Shown here: in pieces, positions 1 through 12,023 of the stretch | Layout of the letters: every line of letters starts with the position of its first letter | Numbering within the stretch: position 1 is the stretch's first letter | Assembly: GCA_030549775.1 (NCBI GenBank) | Contig: CM060177.1 | Span: forward strand, 88,701,236-88,765,235 | Direction of reading: 5' to 3' | DNA: 64,000 nucleotides | Source of the DNA: Tamarix chinensis | Lineage: Eukaryota > Streptophyta > Magnoliopsida > Caryophyllales > Tamaricaceae | The notes under the pieces: generated by a model | Told to the model about the DNA's origin: nothing | Seen by the model: only the letters and a program-made list of their open reading frames with translations | Database searches by the model: none | Position numbers and translations under genes: made by a program

Positions 1-265
1 CATCCGAAAGGTTTTTGTGGGGTTCATGGAGGACCATGGTTTTGATTTAGGCATCTTTCCCCAACCCATGTTTTGTAATCTATACTTATAAGTATATACT
101 TTGTAATGATTTGATAGGAGCTCGTTAAGACTGTCCAATGTAAACACTTTTGGCATTATTTCCATTGAACTATTATTTGAGCACCCTGTTAATTTAAGTG
201 TTTGAATGGTCTGGCCTTATATCTAATATGGGATAGGTGGCAAAAGTCTATCCTATGCCAGGTAT
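1..265. other. Unassigned flank, possibly the end of a plus-strand LTR
   Basis: No gene is visible here. The text faintly resembles the last 350 bp of the LTR at 1454-4721 (both hold a 'ttttgtg...gga..atg...' stretch followed by a T-rich tract). It could be the right end of another plus-strand LTR of that family cut by the window edge. The short reading frame crossing into 266-420 has no recognisable protein character. Confidence 0.3.
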
Positions 266-1453
266 TGCGGAAACACCCTATTTTTCCTAGGTATTTTCTA
301 CTTCTACAATATGTTTTAACGAAATTTTTTGGTAGTAAAAAATTAGGGTCTTACTATCGTACTCAATATAATAGTAGATTACCATGCATACCTAACTTAA
401 TTAAAAGGAAAAGTAGTTAAGAATTGGAAACATGATAAAACATAGGATAAAAGCAATACATAAGCATAGATAAGAGTTTGGAGGTTAACTCTGAATATAA
501 TATTCAAATTACAAAATGGGATACACTGAATGAAGTTTGATAAAAGATATCTAAGTCAAGATAAGATGCAGATAACATGAATCTACATCCCATTACTCAA
601 AGATAACATAATCATTCCTCTTGAGTAGAGCATCATACACCTTAAAGTCATGCAAGGGGTCCTCGATGACCAACACAAACTCAACTAGGCCCACTACTAT
701 TGGGAATGAGCAACAACCATAAAAAGAATGATCAATATACTACATACTAAGTAAGGTGATAATATAGAGATGGTTATTACTAATCTTAAATCGATGGAAT
801 AGCCTAACGAAATTATCATTGCAAATTGCTCATAGGCCATTATTATTGTCTGGTAGAAATAACACACACTACCTCGCCCTTGGCTCACATGATCTTTCGC
901 TTTAAGTGCTTAATATCATATTTGTGGTTGTATATCTCAATATCATCATGCATATACACATGTCGATAAGCAAAGCACATAATCCATCTTAATATAATCA
1001 TTCAAAGAACATAAAACACAATCACATTAATACCCATACTTCTTCCTTAGTACTTATTTTATTACCAAATTTAATACTTATCCTTAAAATATTATTATTA
1101 ATAACATGTCCAAAAATCAAGGTTTAACTCCAACTTATTACACATGCGATCATAGCCTACCTTCAGGGTTATTATTCACAAATCTCTACCAAAACCTTAA
1201 TTTCACATGTTAAACAAAATTTTTTCCATAATATTTATATAGCCACCAAATTTAATTCTCATGCCTAAAATGTTAATACTAACAACATATACAAAAATTA
1301 AGGTCTAACTCCAACATTTCTCATCATGAGAGTTATTAATTTAAGCCATTTTCTCATTTTATTAGACTTAAACAATTAATAATCACTCCTTACATTCCAC
1401 ATAATAAATTTAGGATATTTTATATAATTACACATTAAAATACTCAAGATTTT
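266..1453 (-). repeat. Reverse-oriented Ty3/gypsy LTR fragment (element A, 3' LTR)
   Basis: This segment can be followed by eye in the LTRs at 24493-27325 and 43941-49888. All share the early 'aacac' start, the block ending in 'ttaccat', and the 'gtctggtag' block (here near 848) followed by the conserved 'ctcac.tg.tctttc.cttta' run. The order matches a reverse-complemented LTR. It is cut at 1453 by element 1. I infer that its missing right end is the short piece at 14106-14206, so the rest was lost when or after element 1 inserted. Confidence 0.6.
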
Positions 1454-4400
1454 TGTAATACCTCATCTATTTGTAATGATAGTTTAATGAAAAGTTATGG
1501 TGTTTAGTAAAATATGATAGCGTTTAATTCTCATTTAGAACTATAATTGAGTATGAGAAAACTTAGATTTGAATTTTTAGAAATTGAATAACATGATTTT
1601 TTAGGCACCAATCAACTATTTTGTCATCTTAGCTAAGGGGTTTTTCTCAATTGAACCAATTAAATGGTTTGGGAGATTGATCAACTAGTTAGTATATTGG
1701 TTAACTTGTAAGCTAAACCAGTCGACTGATTGGTTGAGCTAGGTATATTCTTAAAGCTTTTTTTTTCTAGGGAAATTTCTTATACTCAAATGAATCATTG
1801 ATAATACCACTACAAGCTATTCTTCAATGATTCTTAACCCTTCTCATCATGTATTTGGATCTAGTTGTTGCCTCAAACTTATTCGAGGATTTTATTTAGA
1901 CAATTGATGGAGAAGATGACATCTGCTTTGTCTTCTTCCACATCTCTACTTTGCACACCTCTTGAATCATTGCTTTAATTTCCAAACTATCTCTACTCAT
2001 TTGGTAGTTTCATTCCCACAGTAATCTTCCATTAGCTTTCTTGTGTTTAATATTTTTAGGGTAAATTTGACCCGCATTCTCTAGAAAGTACCATTTCAGC
2101 TCTAAAAGGGAAGTCATCCTATCTTTGACAAAACCTGCCCATTCTAATCAAATTCAAATGGTAAATGTTAGGGTTTTTAATCTGTTGCATAACCCCACTC
2201 ATTCTTGAATCAATTTGTTGGATATAAATAGCCCTTAGTACCCTTCTACTCACTTTTCTTTTAGCCTTCAAGATATCTCAGTTCTCTATAACCTGTTTTC
2301 TTTCCTCCCCACTTTGATATTAATTTCCATTTCTTCCACTCCTCTAATACTTTCTCTAGCTACTTCTTGTTTGTCTTTAAGCAAAGAAGGGCTAGATTTA
2401 GGATGAAGTTGAGTTTCTCTTAACATAATTTCTACTAATTTTCTCTTAGGTTTGGTAAGACTATTTCTCTTGTAATTTGAATTCTAATTTATGAAAAATT
2501 TTCATTGAAATTTGAAGCTTTAACTTTGTATGTTAAAGGTTTAAATTTTGATAATCTTCAAGGTTTAGTTTTCCCATTTATGGAATTTTTTTTATTACAT
2601 CTAATAAGTCATTCTTACTTTTAAAATGTGTCCAAAATAATCATTTGATGTGGTATATGCTATAAAGTATTAATTTTATAGGTTTGTATAAGATTTTGGT
2701 ATAAGATTGGTGTATGATGAATTATTCCTGAATTCTTTGAAAAATACATGATTCGTGACTAAATAGGGTTGATTTACTCAAATGTGTAGCATATCTTAGT
2801 TTATGAGAGGGAATAAAGTTTTCAAGATGCTATGACATGTTTTGGTTTTGATTTGGTAGGATTTTAGACTATGATTTGCATGAAAAATGTCTATTTTGTG
2901 CTATTTAGGGGCAACTCAATTGACTGGTTAGGTCAAAATGATTAACTGGTCCTTAGAATATTGACTTGTTGGCTTAAACTGATCGACCGATGGGTTAGTG
3001 GTGACCATGGTTGCTTTATAATTAAACCATTCGATTGGTTTGGTGGAAGCAATTAATTCTCTCAAAATAATTGATTAGTTTGGCCAAATCGATCCTCCAG
3101 CTTGAAGGAAACTTGGGTTTATTTGAGGTAAACCAATTGACTGTTTTGGCTAGATTGTGTGATTTTGATCTATTGGCTTTGATATGCTTTGAGAATATTT
3201 TGAATTTTGCTGTAAGATTATTTAGTGATTAGAATACGCTTTTAACATTGATTGAGAACCTAATAGATAGGTTAAATATATCATAATTCATAGCATACTC
3301 AATAGGTGTTTGTGAAGGCCTTAATGGGAAAAATGTGAATAAGTATTTTATGATTTTAAAGGGTAATGTAATCTTGATTATCGGCCTAAACTAGATTAAT
3401 TTGGTGGATTGATTAAGGTTAGTAAAGCATTAAAGGAAATCCCACCACAAGGTTTGGGGAATGAAAATTGTTAAGATGGAATCAACATGTGGATGTCATA
3501 TTTGCATGTTGTATAGGCCTTTTATGATCATGTAAACTTGATAAATAATGTGCTAACAACTTAAAGTGAAATATCATTGAATTGTATGGTTGTCTAGGTT
3601 ATTCGATCCTCGATTAGCTACCGAGGGTTAGTCTGCCTTCTAGCTTTACCTTTGGTGTTTACCTAGGTGGTTTTTAGCTACGGCATCACTTATGTCTAAG
3701 GTGGTTCTTGGCTTTGGCCTGGACTTTATGTCCATTGGTGGTTACTTGGCTTTAGTTGGACTTTATGTCCTTTGTTCTGGATAGACTTCTATGGTATGTG
3801 AGATCATGAGATGCTGCACAATCCATCACTTGATAATAATTTAGTATGAGGATATGGATAAAGATAAACATAAAAAGGAAAAGAACAGTAAAAGAGTTAA
3901 GGGCTTATAAATAAATGACCTAATGGAATATTTAAGTTAGAAAAATGGAATTATTTGGAAACTATGTGCATGGATAATAGAATCCCTAATAATGGCTGGA
4001 CAATTTACTTAATAGATTCCATGTTTTCATCTATGATGTTGTGTTATGTTGATAAGCATGATGATTTATGCATGGTATGAATTTTTGATGCATGATATGA
4101 CCATCAGAGAGATATATATCTATTTTATGGAATAGGCACGGAATATGATAGTATGATCTCCATATTATGTGGGGACTTGTGTATGCTTTTGAATCCCATT
4201 AAGGATGTCACTTGGCACACTTAGTACCAAGTGTAATGATGTTCCCATTTTTTGGTCACTTGCTTATTCCTACAAGTAGAGGGTCATTTGCAGGTTTTCA
4301 AAGATGGTTAGTAGTAGGCCTACCTCATGTTGGGCATTATTTCTAAGAACGTGGACATTCAGAGACTTTTGTGTAGTCCTTGATGGACCAATGTTTAGGG

Positions 4401-4721
4401 CCACAATCTAGTTTGTTTTTATGATTGAACTACTATACTTTGGCTTATTATTCCCTCATACATTTGAATTCTTAGACCATCGAGGCCCTATCCTTGAGAA
4501 CATTTCCTTGATATTTATATAATGTGTTTTGGCACACTTTACTTTAGTTTTGCTCGGTTTGATTCTTAGCCTTGTATCTAACATGGGGCGCGTGATTGAT
4601 TCCTTCTCATATGTTAGATGTGGTAGTAACACCCCAATTTCCTAAGAGTTTAGTAGTTTTAACTTTTGCAAGGTTTTGAGAAAAGAAATTTTTTTTAAGA
4701 GTGAAAAATGGGGGTTTTACA
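1454..4721 (+). repeat. 5' LTR of element 1
   Basis: It begins TG and ends CA, and its first 2 kb can be aligned by eye with 9880-12023. A TATAAATA box lies at 2223-2230, followed by a pyrimidine-rich stretch that would be the transcript leader. The LTR holds two clusters of an imperfect palindrome of the type AACCRRTYGACTGGTT, around 1600-1740 and 2925-3150. Divergence from the 3' LTR is obvious throughout, so the insertion is old. Confidence 0.85.
2223..2230 (+). promoter_or_regulatory. TATA box of the element 1 LTR promoter
   Basis: TATAAATA is followed about 40 bases later by a CT-rich leader. The same box occurs at the matching place of the 3' LTR (10654-10661), which supports function in the ancestral element. 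It defines the U3/R boundary region of the LTR. Confidence 0.6.
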
Positions 4722-5036
4722 AGTTGGTATTAGAGTTGCTTTAAAAATCTTCCCTAAATTTTAATTGTTTAAGTTAATACTATAGGTTGGTATCAGAGCT
4801 TCTTTAAAAATCCTCTCTAAATTTTAATTGTTTAAGTTAATACTATAGGTTGGTATCAGAGCTTCTTTAAAAATCCTCTCTAAATTTTAATTGTTTAAGC
4901 TGATACCACAGGTTGGTATTAGAGGTTTCTCTTAAAGATGTTTTGTTTTAAAACCCTTTAATTGATACCACAAGTTGGTATCGAATATTCTTTGAAGAAA
5001 TCCTTTTCCAATTTTAAATTGTTTATGCTATACCAC
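4722..5036 (+). repeat. Tandem array of five ~63-bp units, each with a primer-binding-site-like head
   Basis: Units start at 4722, 4785, 4848, 4911 and 4973 and are 63, 63, 63, 62 and 64 bp long. Each opens with (A/G)GTTGGTAT(C/T), the primer-binding-site signature for initiator-Met tRNA; the best copies (units 2 and 3) read TGGTATCAGAGC. Units 2 and 3 differ at only four bases near their ends, all transitions. Several units end in a TGATACCACA-like tail, complementary to the head of the next unit. The array starts directly at the LTR end, where a single primer-binding site is normal. Confidence 0.85.
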
Positions 5037-5232
5037 ATGATGTTTTATTTGATTTCCCAACTATTTAAGCATGTAATAAAAAATTAAATATATTTTTCCA
5101 AACCTAGAATGTTCATGAGTGAGAGTGGATTAGAGAATGTGCTATATATAGCATTTATGTTGATTTGTTAAGCGAGTATTAGTACTCAATAATGGATCAT
5201 TTTTTATTATTAATCCTAGTCTTTAAGAATCG

Positions 5233-6120
5233 ATGGCCAACATCTATTGTTATGAGTACATTGAGGCATTCATGGAGACTATCGGTGAGTATATGGAAGG
5301 CCAGATCCAAGCACCACAACCATCGCTAGTATTAGTACTCACACTAGTTCCCAAGAATTTTCTCAAGAGGGCTAGACATCATAACCCCTCGATCTTTGAG
5401 GCTCAAGAGGACCTTGACATTATGGAGAGATGGGTCATGGTCATGGAGATGACCTTCATCGCATGTGGTTACCCTTTGGATAAGAGGGTTAATGTAATTA
5501 TATATTACCTAAGGGGGGAGAGAAGATGCCTAGTGTTAGAGCATCCAATGTAGAGGTAGAGAGCCTATGGGTTGGTAATAGTTCCTTGATGTGTTTCATG
5601 TATGTTTCTACCCCAATCACCTCCGTATGAAGAGTATGACAAGATCATGACCCTACAGTATAGAGACATGTCAATAGAGGAGTACTACCCAAGGATCATA
5701 AACCTAGTCCAATTTTCTCTTGAGATAGAGGTCGGTGAGGTGATGTAAGTTCATCATTTTAAGATTTTCCCAGGGATTAGATACTAAAAACTATTAGCAA
5801 GAGTTAATCTGTCAGGAATGATGGGAATATATGAGCAAGTTTTGGATGATTCCATAATCATACAAGCCTGGAGCCCCAAGTTGGGGGGCAAGAATAATTT
5901 TAAGCTCTTCAACATCTCAGCAATAGGAAGAAGGCCTACTCTAGAGGTAATATATTGCTTGAGTATGGCAGGATTATGGGGCCAACACCCCTAATTAGAA
6001 GGTAATTTGAGGGACATGTACCACTACAAGCGTTGTAGAGCAGATCACTTAGAAGTAGATTATAGAGGCAACAAGGTGACTTGCCATAGGTTTACTCTGG
6101 TAGGACACAGGGGGTAGAGT
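5233..6120 (+). pseudogene. Ruined gag of element 1
   Basis: The frame opened at 5233 runs 106 codons before a stop at 5551. Its second half matches the Ty3/gypsy gag core: a 'P.IFEAQEDLDIMERWV' stretch and an 'YYLRGE' stretch, which in the family precedes a Trp-Trp pair. Further gag-like sequence continues to about 5800 with stops and frame changes. A degenerate zinc knuckle (Cys, His and Cys positions partly kept) lies near 6015-6115. The gag protein would form the virus-like particle and bind RNA; this copy cannot. Confidence 0.7.
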
Positions 6121-6329
6121 GTCATGTCAGAGGTGGTAGTTTATAGAGAGGCCAGTCTCAAGATCAGAGCACCGAATCTATACATGAACTACAAGTATAG
6201 GCTCTAAGGATTCCTCTGTCACCAACTAGTGTTTCTAGTTGAGCTAGTCACCTTAAAGATAAAAAAATGTTTCACCTTTCAGCATGTTCATGGATTATCT
6301 AGTTCCACGAAAGTTCCTTTGAGAGGATT

Positions 6330-6480
6330 CCTAAAAGTGATTAGCTAGTCCAAGGCAAATCATTAGGCAGGTGTGGTGATTGGTATACTTATTGTCTCTA
6401 CCTTGCCAGTATGTGTATTGTTTGACTCAGGTGTATCATAGTCTTTAGCTTCATCCATATTCATAGCTAGAGTTGCTTTG
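6330..6480 (+). pseudogene. Aspartic protease remnant of element 1
   Basis: Plus-strand translation around 6380-6440 reads a short hydrophobic run followed by LFDSGV, the retroviral-type aspartic protease active site (D-S-G). A stop follows within a few codons. The protease would have cut the gag-pol polyprotein. The 98-codon minus-strand frame across the same bases (6363-6659) is an antisense shadow. Confidence 0.6.
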
Positions 6481-7054
6481 CCTCCTTCTAGTAGTATTTC
6501 CACTTCTGTTGTGTTAACTTCATAGGATAAGATTGCATGCTCTAGGTTTGATAAAGGGTTACCTTGGTAGTTGGGGCAGTACAGTTTCCCTTCAATCTCA
6601 TAGAGCTCAAATTTTGCAAATTCCATGTAATTAACAGAATGGATGTGTTGGATAAGCATAGTGTGCTAATGGATTGTGCATGGGAATGTGGTGTTTTGTG
6701 AGGACTACAAGGTGTTAGGATCTTGTATCAAAAGGTTGAACCTAGTCCTTCTATAAAGGTCATATCAGTATTCGTGATGAGTACTCTTGTTTGTAAGGGG
6801 CATATGTTATTCTTGTGTAGTGTTCAAGATATCAAGGCCATTGAGACTTTGGTACAGTAGATTGACATGATTCAAGAGTATTCTAATGTATTCCCTAATG
6901 AGATTCTAGGTATGCCTCCTATTTGAGATGTTAATTATACCTTAGACGTATTGCTAGGGATGGAACGGGTATCTAAAGCCTTGTACCATATGCTAGGGAT
7001 GGAAAAGGGATACATCTTACCAAGTATATTTCCATGAGGAGAACTAGTTAATGA

Positions 7055-8190
7055 GTGTTGAATAAGGTTATAATGAAGAAAACGGAGGAAAGCCTAAGAT
7101 TGTGTGATAATTACCGAGTGTTTAATCAAGTTACAGTGAAGAACCGTTACCAATTTCTAAGGATCGATGACTTGTTCGACCAACTCAAGGAAGAAAATGT
7201 GTTCTCCAAGATTGATCTTTTGTTAAGTTACTATAAATTGAGGATAGAGGGGTAAGATATCCTCAAGAATTTATTTTAGATAAGATATATCCATTACGAT
7301 TTTTATAGTAATGCCTTTTAGACCCACTAGTTATCAAAAGCATTCATGTCTCTCAAGAACCATTTTCTACTATTATTGGATTGGTTCATTTTGGTGTTCA
7401 TCGATGACATCATCATCTACTCTAGTGATTGAAAGAAGCATGAAAAAGATCTAAATAAGATCTTAGGATTATCAAGGTCATACTAGTTGTATACCAAGCT
7501 TTCAAAGTGTGAATTTTGGCTGGATCAAGTGGTTTGCTTGGACATTTAATTTCAAAGGATGGGGTTGCAGGGGATCCTTCCAATGTTCAATCAGTTTTTG
7601 AGTGCCCAGCACCGAGTTTTCTCAAGGAGGTGCACAATTTTCTAGGTTTGGCTGGTTACTAGCGTAGGTTTTTCATGGAATTATCCAAGGTAGCTTCTTC
7701 GTTGACTAATTTGCTGAATAAGGCTACGTGGTTTCAATGGTATGAGAAGTATGGTGAAGGCTTTAAGGAGTTAAAGAAGCATTTGACTAGAACCCCATCG
7801 CTCATGTTACGAAGTGGATCCAATGGTTTTGAAATATATAACAATGCTTCTAAGTATGGTTAGGTAGTGTGTTGATGCAATATGGGAAAGTGGTGGTGTA
7901 TGCTTCTTAACAACTGAAGTAGCATGATCATAACTACCTAACACACAAATTAGAGCTTAATAAAGTGGTTTTCGCCTTTAAAACTTGGAGGCATTGCCTT
8001 TATGGGTTTTAGTTCAAGTTTTACACCAACTATAAGATCCTCAAGTACATTTTCATATAACGGGAGTTAAATTTGAGATAGCAGCATGGTTGGAGTTGGT
8101 CAAGTATTACAATCTAGAATTAACCTACACTGAGGGTAAGGCTAATGTGGTAGAGATACACTTACCTAGAAGGTGTCACATTCCTTAAGC
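7055..8190 (+). pseudogene. Reverse transcriptase and RNase H remnant of element 1
   Basis: The frame at 7055-7255 carries the RT finger/palm blocks: a 'SLRLCDNYR' segment (family form has CIDYR), 'VTVKNRYQFLRIDDLFDQL' and 'FSKIDL'. The catalytic FIDDI motif is readable near 7396-7412. 'KCEFWLDQV' follows, then the thumb/connection 'ELSKVASSLTNLL' (7675 onward) and the RNase H start 'FEIYNNASK' near 7830. The family Asp of this last motif (YSDAS) appears as Asn. RNase H continues to about 8170. Several frames and stops are needed, so no product is made. Confidence 0.8.
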
Positions 8191-8489
8191 CCAATTGTGT
8201 TGTGAGACCATATATATCAAGTGCTCAAGAAGATGGAGATCGAGTTGATCACCATTGGTTGTTTGAAGGCAACAATGACTACACTCACGATCACACCTTT
8301 TATTTTTGAGGAGATCTGTGCTAATCAAAGTGGTGATGTTAAGGTTGAGAGGATCAAGTGGGGTATTAAAGAATGTAGAGCCAAAGGGTTTTAGCTCCAC
8401 AAAAATGGTAGTGTTAGATATCATGGTGGGTGGTGTATACATTGGGGCTATACCAATTTTAAGAGGAAAATCCTGGAAGAAGGTTATTG

Positions 8490-9730
8490 TACTCTTTATT
8501 TAGTTCATCCTACTAAGGAAAAGCTATACAAGGACTTAAAGAAGGTATATTGGTGTCCTCTATGAAGTGGGAAGTGGCATTACTTTTTTCACAATGTTTG
8601 ACTTGTTAGACGGTCAATATCAAGCATAAGAGGCTACCAGGACTGGTACAACCACTAAAAGTTATAGAAGGAAAGTGGAACAACATATCAATGAACTTCT
8701 TGGTGGGTCTTCTAAGGACCCATAGTAGATTCGATTCCATCTAGATTGTTGTGGATTTTCTGACTATGTCAGCAATGTTCATACTAATGAAGACAACATA
8801 GAGTATGGAGTAGCTAGCCAATACTTATAGGAAACATGTTGTGCAACTACATAGGTTCCTTAGAGATATCATGTCAGATCAAGACTCTAGATTCTTGTTA
8901 CATCTTTGGCAAAAGTTATAGGCTACTTTTGGGACTCAATTGAGCATGAGTACCACTTTTCACCCAACTACGGATGGTCAAATAAAGAGGACCATTACAA
9001 CTTTTAAGGACATGCTTCAAGCATGTATATTAGAATTTGGAGGTATTTGGGAGGACCTCCTATACTTGATTGAGTTCTCCTATAACAATAGTTATCACAC
9101 TAGTATATAGATGGAACCTTCTGAGGCCTTGTACAAGAAAAAGTGTCGTAGTTCCTTATGTTTGAGCAACATTAGTCAGACGATTATATTGGGATTAGAT
9201 ATGATTGAGGATATAATAAGATATATTTGATGGATTCAAGACCTAATGAGAGTATCCCAAAATCAACAAAAGGGCTATATAGATTTAAGAAGATAGATTG
9301 ATGGTTACAAAGTGGGTAGTAGAATCATTTTGAGGGTCTCTCCCACCGAGGGCATAATGAGGTTTGACAAAAAGGATAAGCTCAATCTAAGGTATATTGG
9401 ACCATATAAGATTATGGATATATTTGGTGATGTTGCTTATCATCTAGCCTTACTGGTGGGATTATCACTTATCCACAATGTCTTCTACATATCCTAGTTA
9501 AGGAAGTATGCAGGAGAACCTTCACATGTCATCCAATTGGAGTCATTAGAGTTTGATGAGTCTCTAACTTATGAAGAAAAACCAGTAAGTATCTTAGACA
9601 TGAAGACCTAAGCGATGTGCATGAAAAATATTCTACTAGTAAAGGAACTTTGGTCATAACATGGTGCAAGGAGGCCACTTGGGATACCAAGGAGGTGTAC
9701 AAGCGAAGAACCTAGAGTTATTCTCTTAGG
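8490..9730 (+). pseudogene. Integrase and chromodomain-like tail of element 1
   Basis: Fragments of the integrase run from the N-terminal zinc-binding side (about 8500) through a broken catalytic core to an open C-terminal stretch (9312-9497). That stretch has 'ILRVSPTEGIMRF', 'LRYIGPYKIMD' and 'LIHNVFYIS', the standard Ty3/gypsy integrase C-terminal module. After a break, 'KEATWDT' near 9670 is the end of a chromodomain-like tail, which in this clade targets insertion into heterochromatin. The purine-rich tract and 3' LTR follow within 200 bp. Confidence 0.75.
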
Positions 9731-9865
9731 GTGATGTATGTAAGTGTGGTCTTTATTTTGAGAGGGCAGTACCCCTTTTACCTTATTGAGTTTACTATAT
9801 ACATTGTTGTATTTTATGTATTGTCCCTGGACCTTGGTTAGTAGGCTTCACGGACACAACCTCTT

Positions 9866-9879
9866 TAAGAGGGTAGTGT
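9866..9879 (+). other. Polypurine tract of element 1
   Basis: AAGAGGGTAGTGT lies directly against the TG that opens the 3' LTR. It is the expected plus-strand primer site of an LTR retrotransposon. Confidence 0.6.
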
Positions 9880-12023
9880 TGTAATAACCCATCTCTTTGT
9901 AAGGTTTGTTGAATGGAAAGTTATGGTATTCATTAAAATTTGATAATGTTTGATTTTCATTTGGAACTATAATTGAGTTTCAACAAAATTTGTATTTAAA
10001 TAAGTTTTGGAAATTAAATAAAATACACTTTTCATATAAAACAATTGATTAGTATATCATTTCAGCTAAGGAATTTTACTCAACCGAACTGATCAATAGG
10101 TTTGGGGAACCGGTTAACTAGTTGGTAGAACAGTCTAATGAAAAGCCAAGCGACTGATAGGTTAGTCAGGTTGAGTATATTTTTGAAGCTTAATTTTTAT
10201 GAGAAAATTTCATATTCCAAAATGGAACCTTGATAATCCCTCTCCAAGCTATTCTTTATGGATTCTTAACCCATCTTCCCATATATTCGGCTCTAGCTGC
10301 TACCTCAAATTGATTTGAGGGTTCAATTTGGACAATTGAGGGAGATGATGGCCTTAGCCTTAGATTATTCCACGTCTCTCATTTGAACACTTTGGATTCA
10401 TTACTTTGATTTCAAGATTATCTCTACTTAGTTGGTAAATTCCTTCCCACACTAATCTTCCATTACCTCTCTTGTGTTTGATATTTTCTTGGCAAATTCA
10501 ACCTCTATTATCAAGAAAATCACCATTTGATCTCTATAAGGAAATTTAGCCTATATTTAACAAAATCCACCTTATGAGCTTAAATTTGAATAGAAAAAAT
10601 AGGTTTTTTGATCTATTGCATAACCCCACTTGTTTTTGAACCGATTAGTTGGCTATAAATAGCCTTAATGATCCCTTCTACTCACTTTACTTTCAGCATC
10701 TAAGATATCTCAGTTCTCTATCACCTTTGTTCTTTCCTCCACTCTTTAAGATTAATTTCAATTTCTTTCACTCTTTTGATCTTTTCTCTATCTCTTTCTT
10801 ATTTATATTTAAGGAAGGGAGGATTAGATTTAGGAAGGAGTTGAATCTCTCTTATCATAATTTACCCTCTATTTTTCTCTTAGGTTTGGTAAGCTTATTT
10901 TCCTTCTAATTTGAATTTAGATTTGTGAAAACTATAGGTTGATTTCTAAAGCTTTAAAATTCTATTTTAAAAGTTTAGAAGTTGATAATCTTTCAAGTTG
11001 AGTATTCCATTTGTGGAAAAATTTTGCTTGCATCAAGTAAGTCATTCTTACCTCTAAAATTTTACCAAAATGAGCATATGATGTTTTGTTTGCTATAAAG
11101 TGTTGATTTTACAAGTTTGAATGAGATTTTGGTTTCAAATTGATGTATGATGAATTTTTGGTAAATTTTACAAAAATGTATGGTTCATGAGCAAACATGA
11201 TTGATTTACTTGAGTGTATAACATATCTTAGATTATGAGTTGGTAAACTATTGTTAAGATGCTATGTCATGTTTTGGTTTGGATTTAGTAGGATATTAGA
11301 GTGTGATTTGCATGAAAAAATGTCTATTCTATGCTATTTGGGGGAAAACCAATCAACGAGTTAGGTCAAACTAATTGTCTAGTCCTTAGAACAGTGGGCT
11401 GGTTGGCCCAAATTGATTGATCAGTGGGTCTATGGTGACATTAGTTGCTCTTTGCTTAAACCCATTAAAGTTTTTAGTAGGATGGATTAACCGGTCTCAA
11501 AACAGTCAATTAGTTTGGCCAAACTAATCAATCGTTTTGAAGGAAACTTGGGTTTGGCTGACCTAAATTGCTCGACTAATTAGCCCAAATTGATCAACGA
11601 ATTAGGACAAATCGATTGGTTGGTTCGGCTGTATTATGTGATTTTAATCTTTTGGCTTTTATATGCTTTTAGATTATGCCTAATGCCACTATACGATTAT
11701 TTAATGAGTGGAATACACTTTTTTGCATGAAATGGCAACCTATTGGATGGATTAAATGGATCATAATTCATGGCATACTTAATAGGTGTTTGTGAAGGCC
11801 TAAATGGGAAAAACCTAAATAATATTTTATGACTTTAAAGGGTAATGTAATATAGATTACTGATCTAAAATGGATTAATCTGGTGGATTAATTATGGTTA
11901 GTTAAGCATTAATGAAAATCCCACCACCTAGTTGGGGGGGATGAAAATGGTTAAGATACAATAAGTATATGGATGCCTTATTTACATGTTTTAAAGGCCT
12001 TGTATGATCATGTAACCTTAATA
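9880..12023 (+). repeat. 3' LTR of element 1, left part (interrupted by the CACTA element)
   Basis: It opens TGTAATAACCC and follows the 5' LTR block by block: the palindrome cluster near 10080-10170, a TATAAATA box at 10654-10661, the pyrimidine-rich leader, and a second palindrome cluster at 11340-11640. Similarity resumes for about 30 bp after the CACTA element (14073-14105), then stops, so roughly the last 1.1 kb of this LTR is missing. The 86-codon frame at 10649-10909 is leader sequence, not a gene. Confidence 0.8.

Noticed and set aside
6363..6659. 98-codon minus-strand frame
   Set aside because: It is antisense to the protease region of element 1, whose LFDSG motif is on the plus strand.
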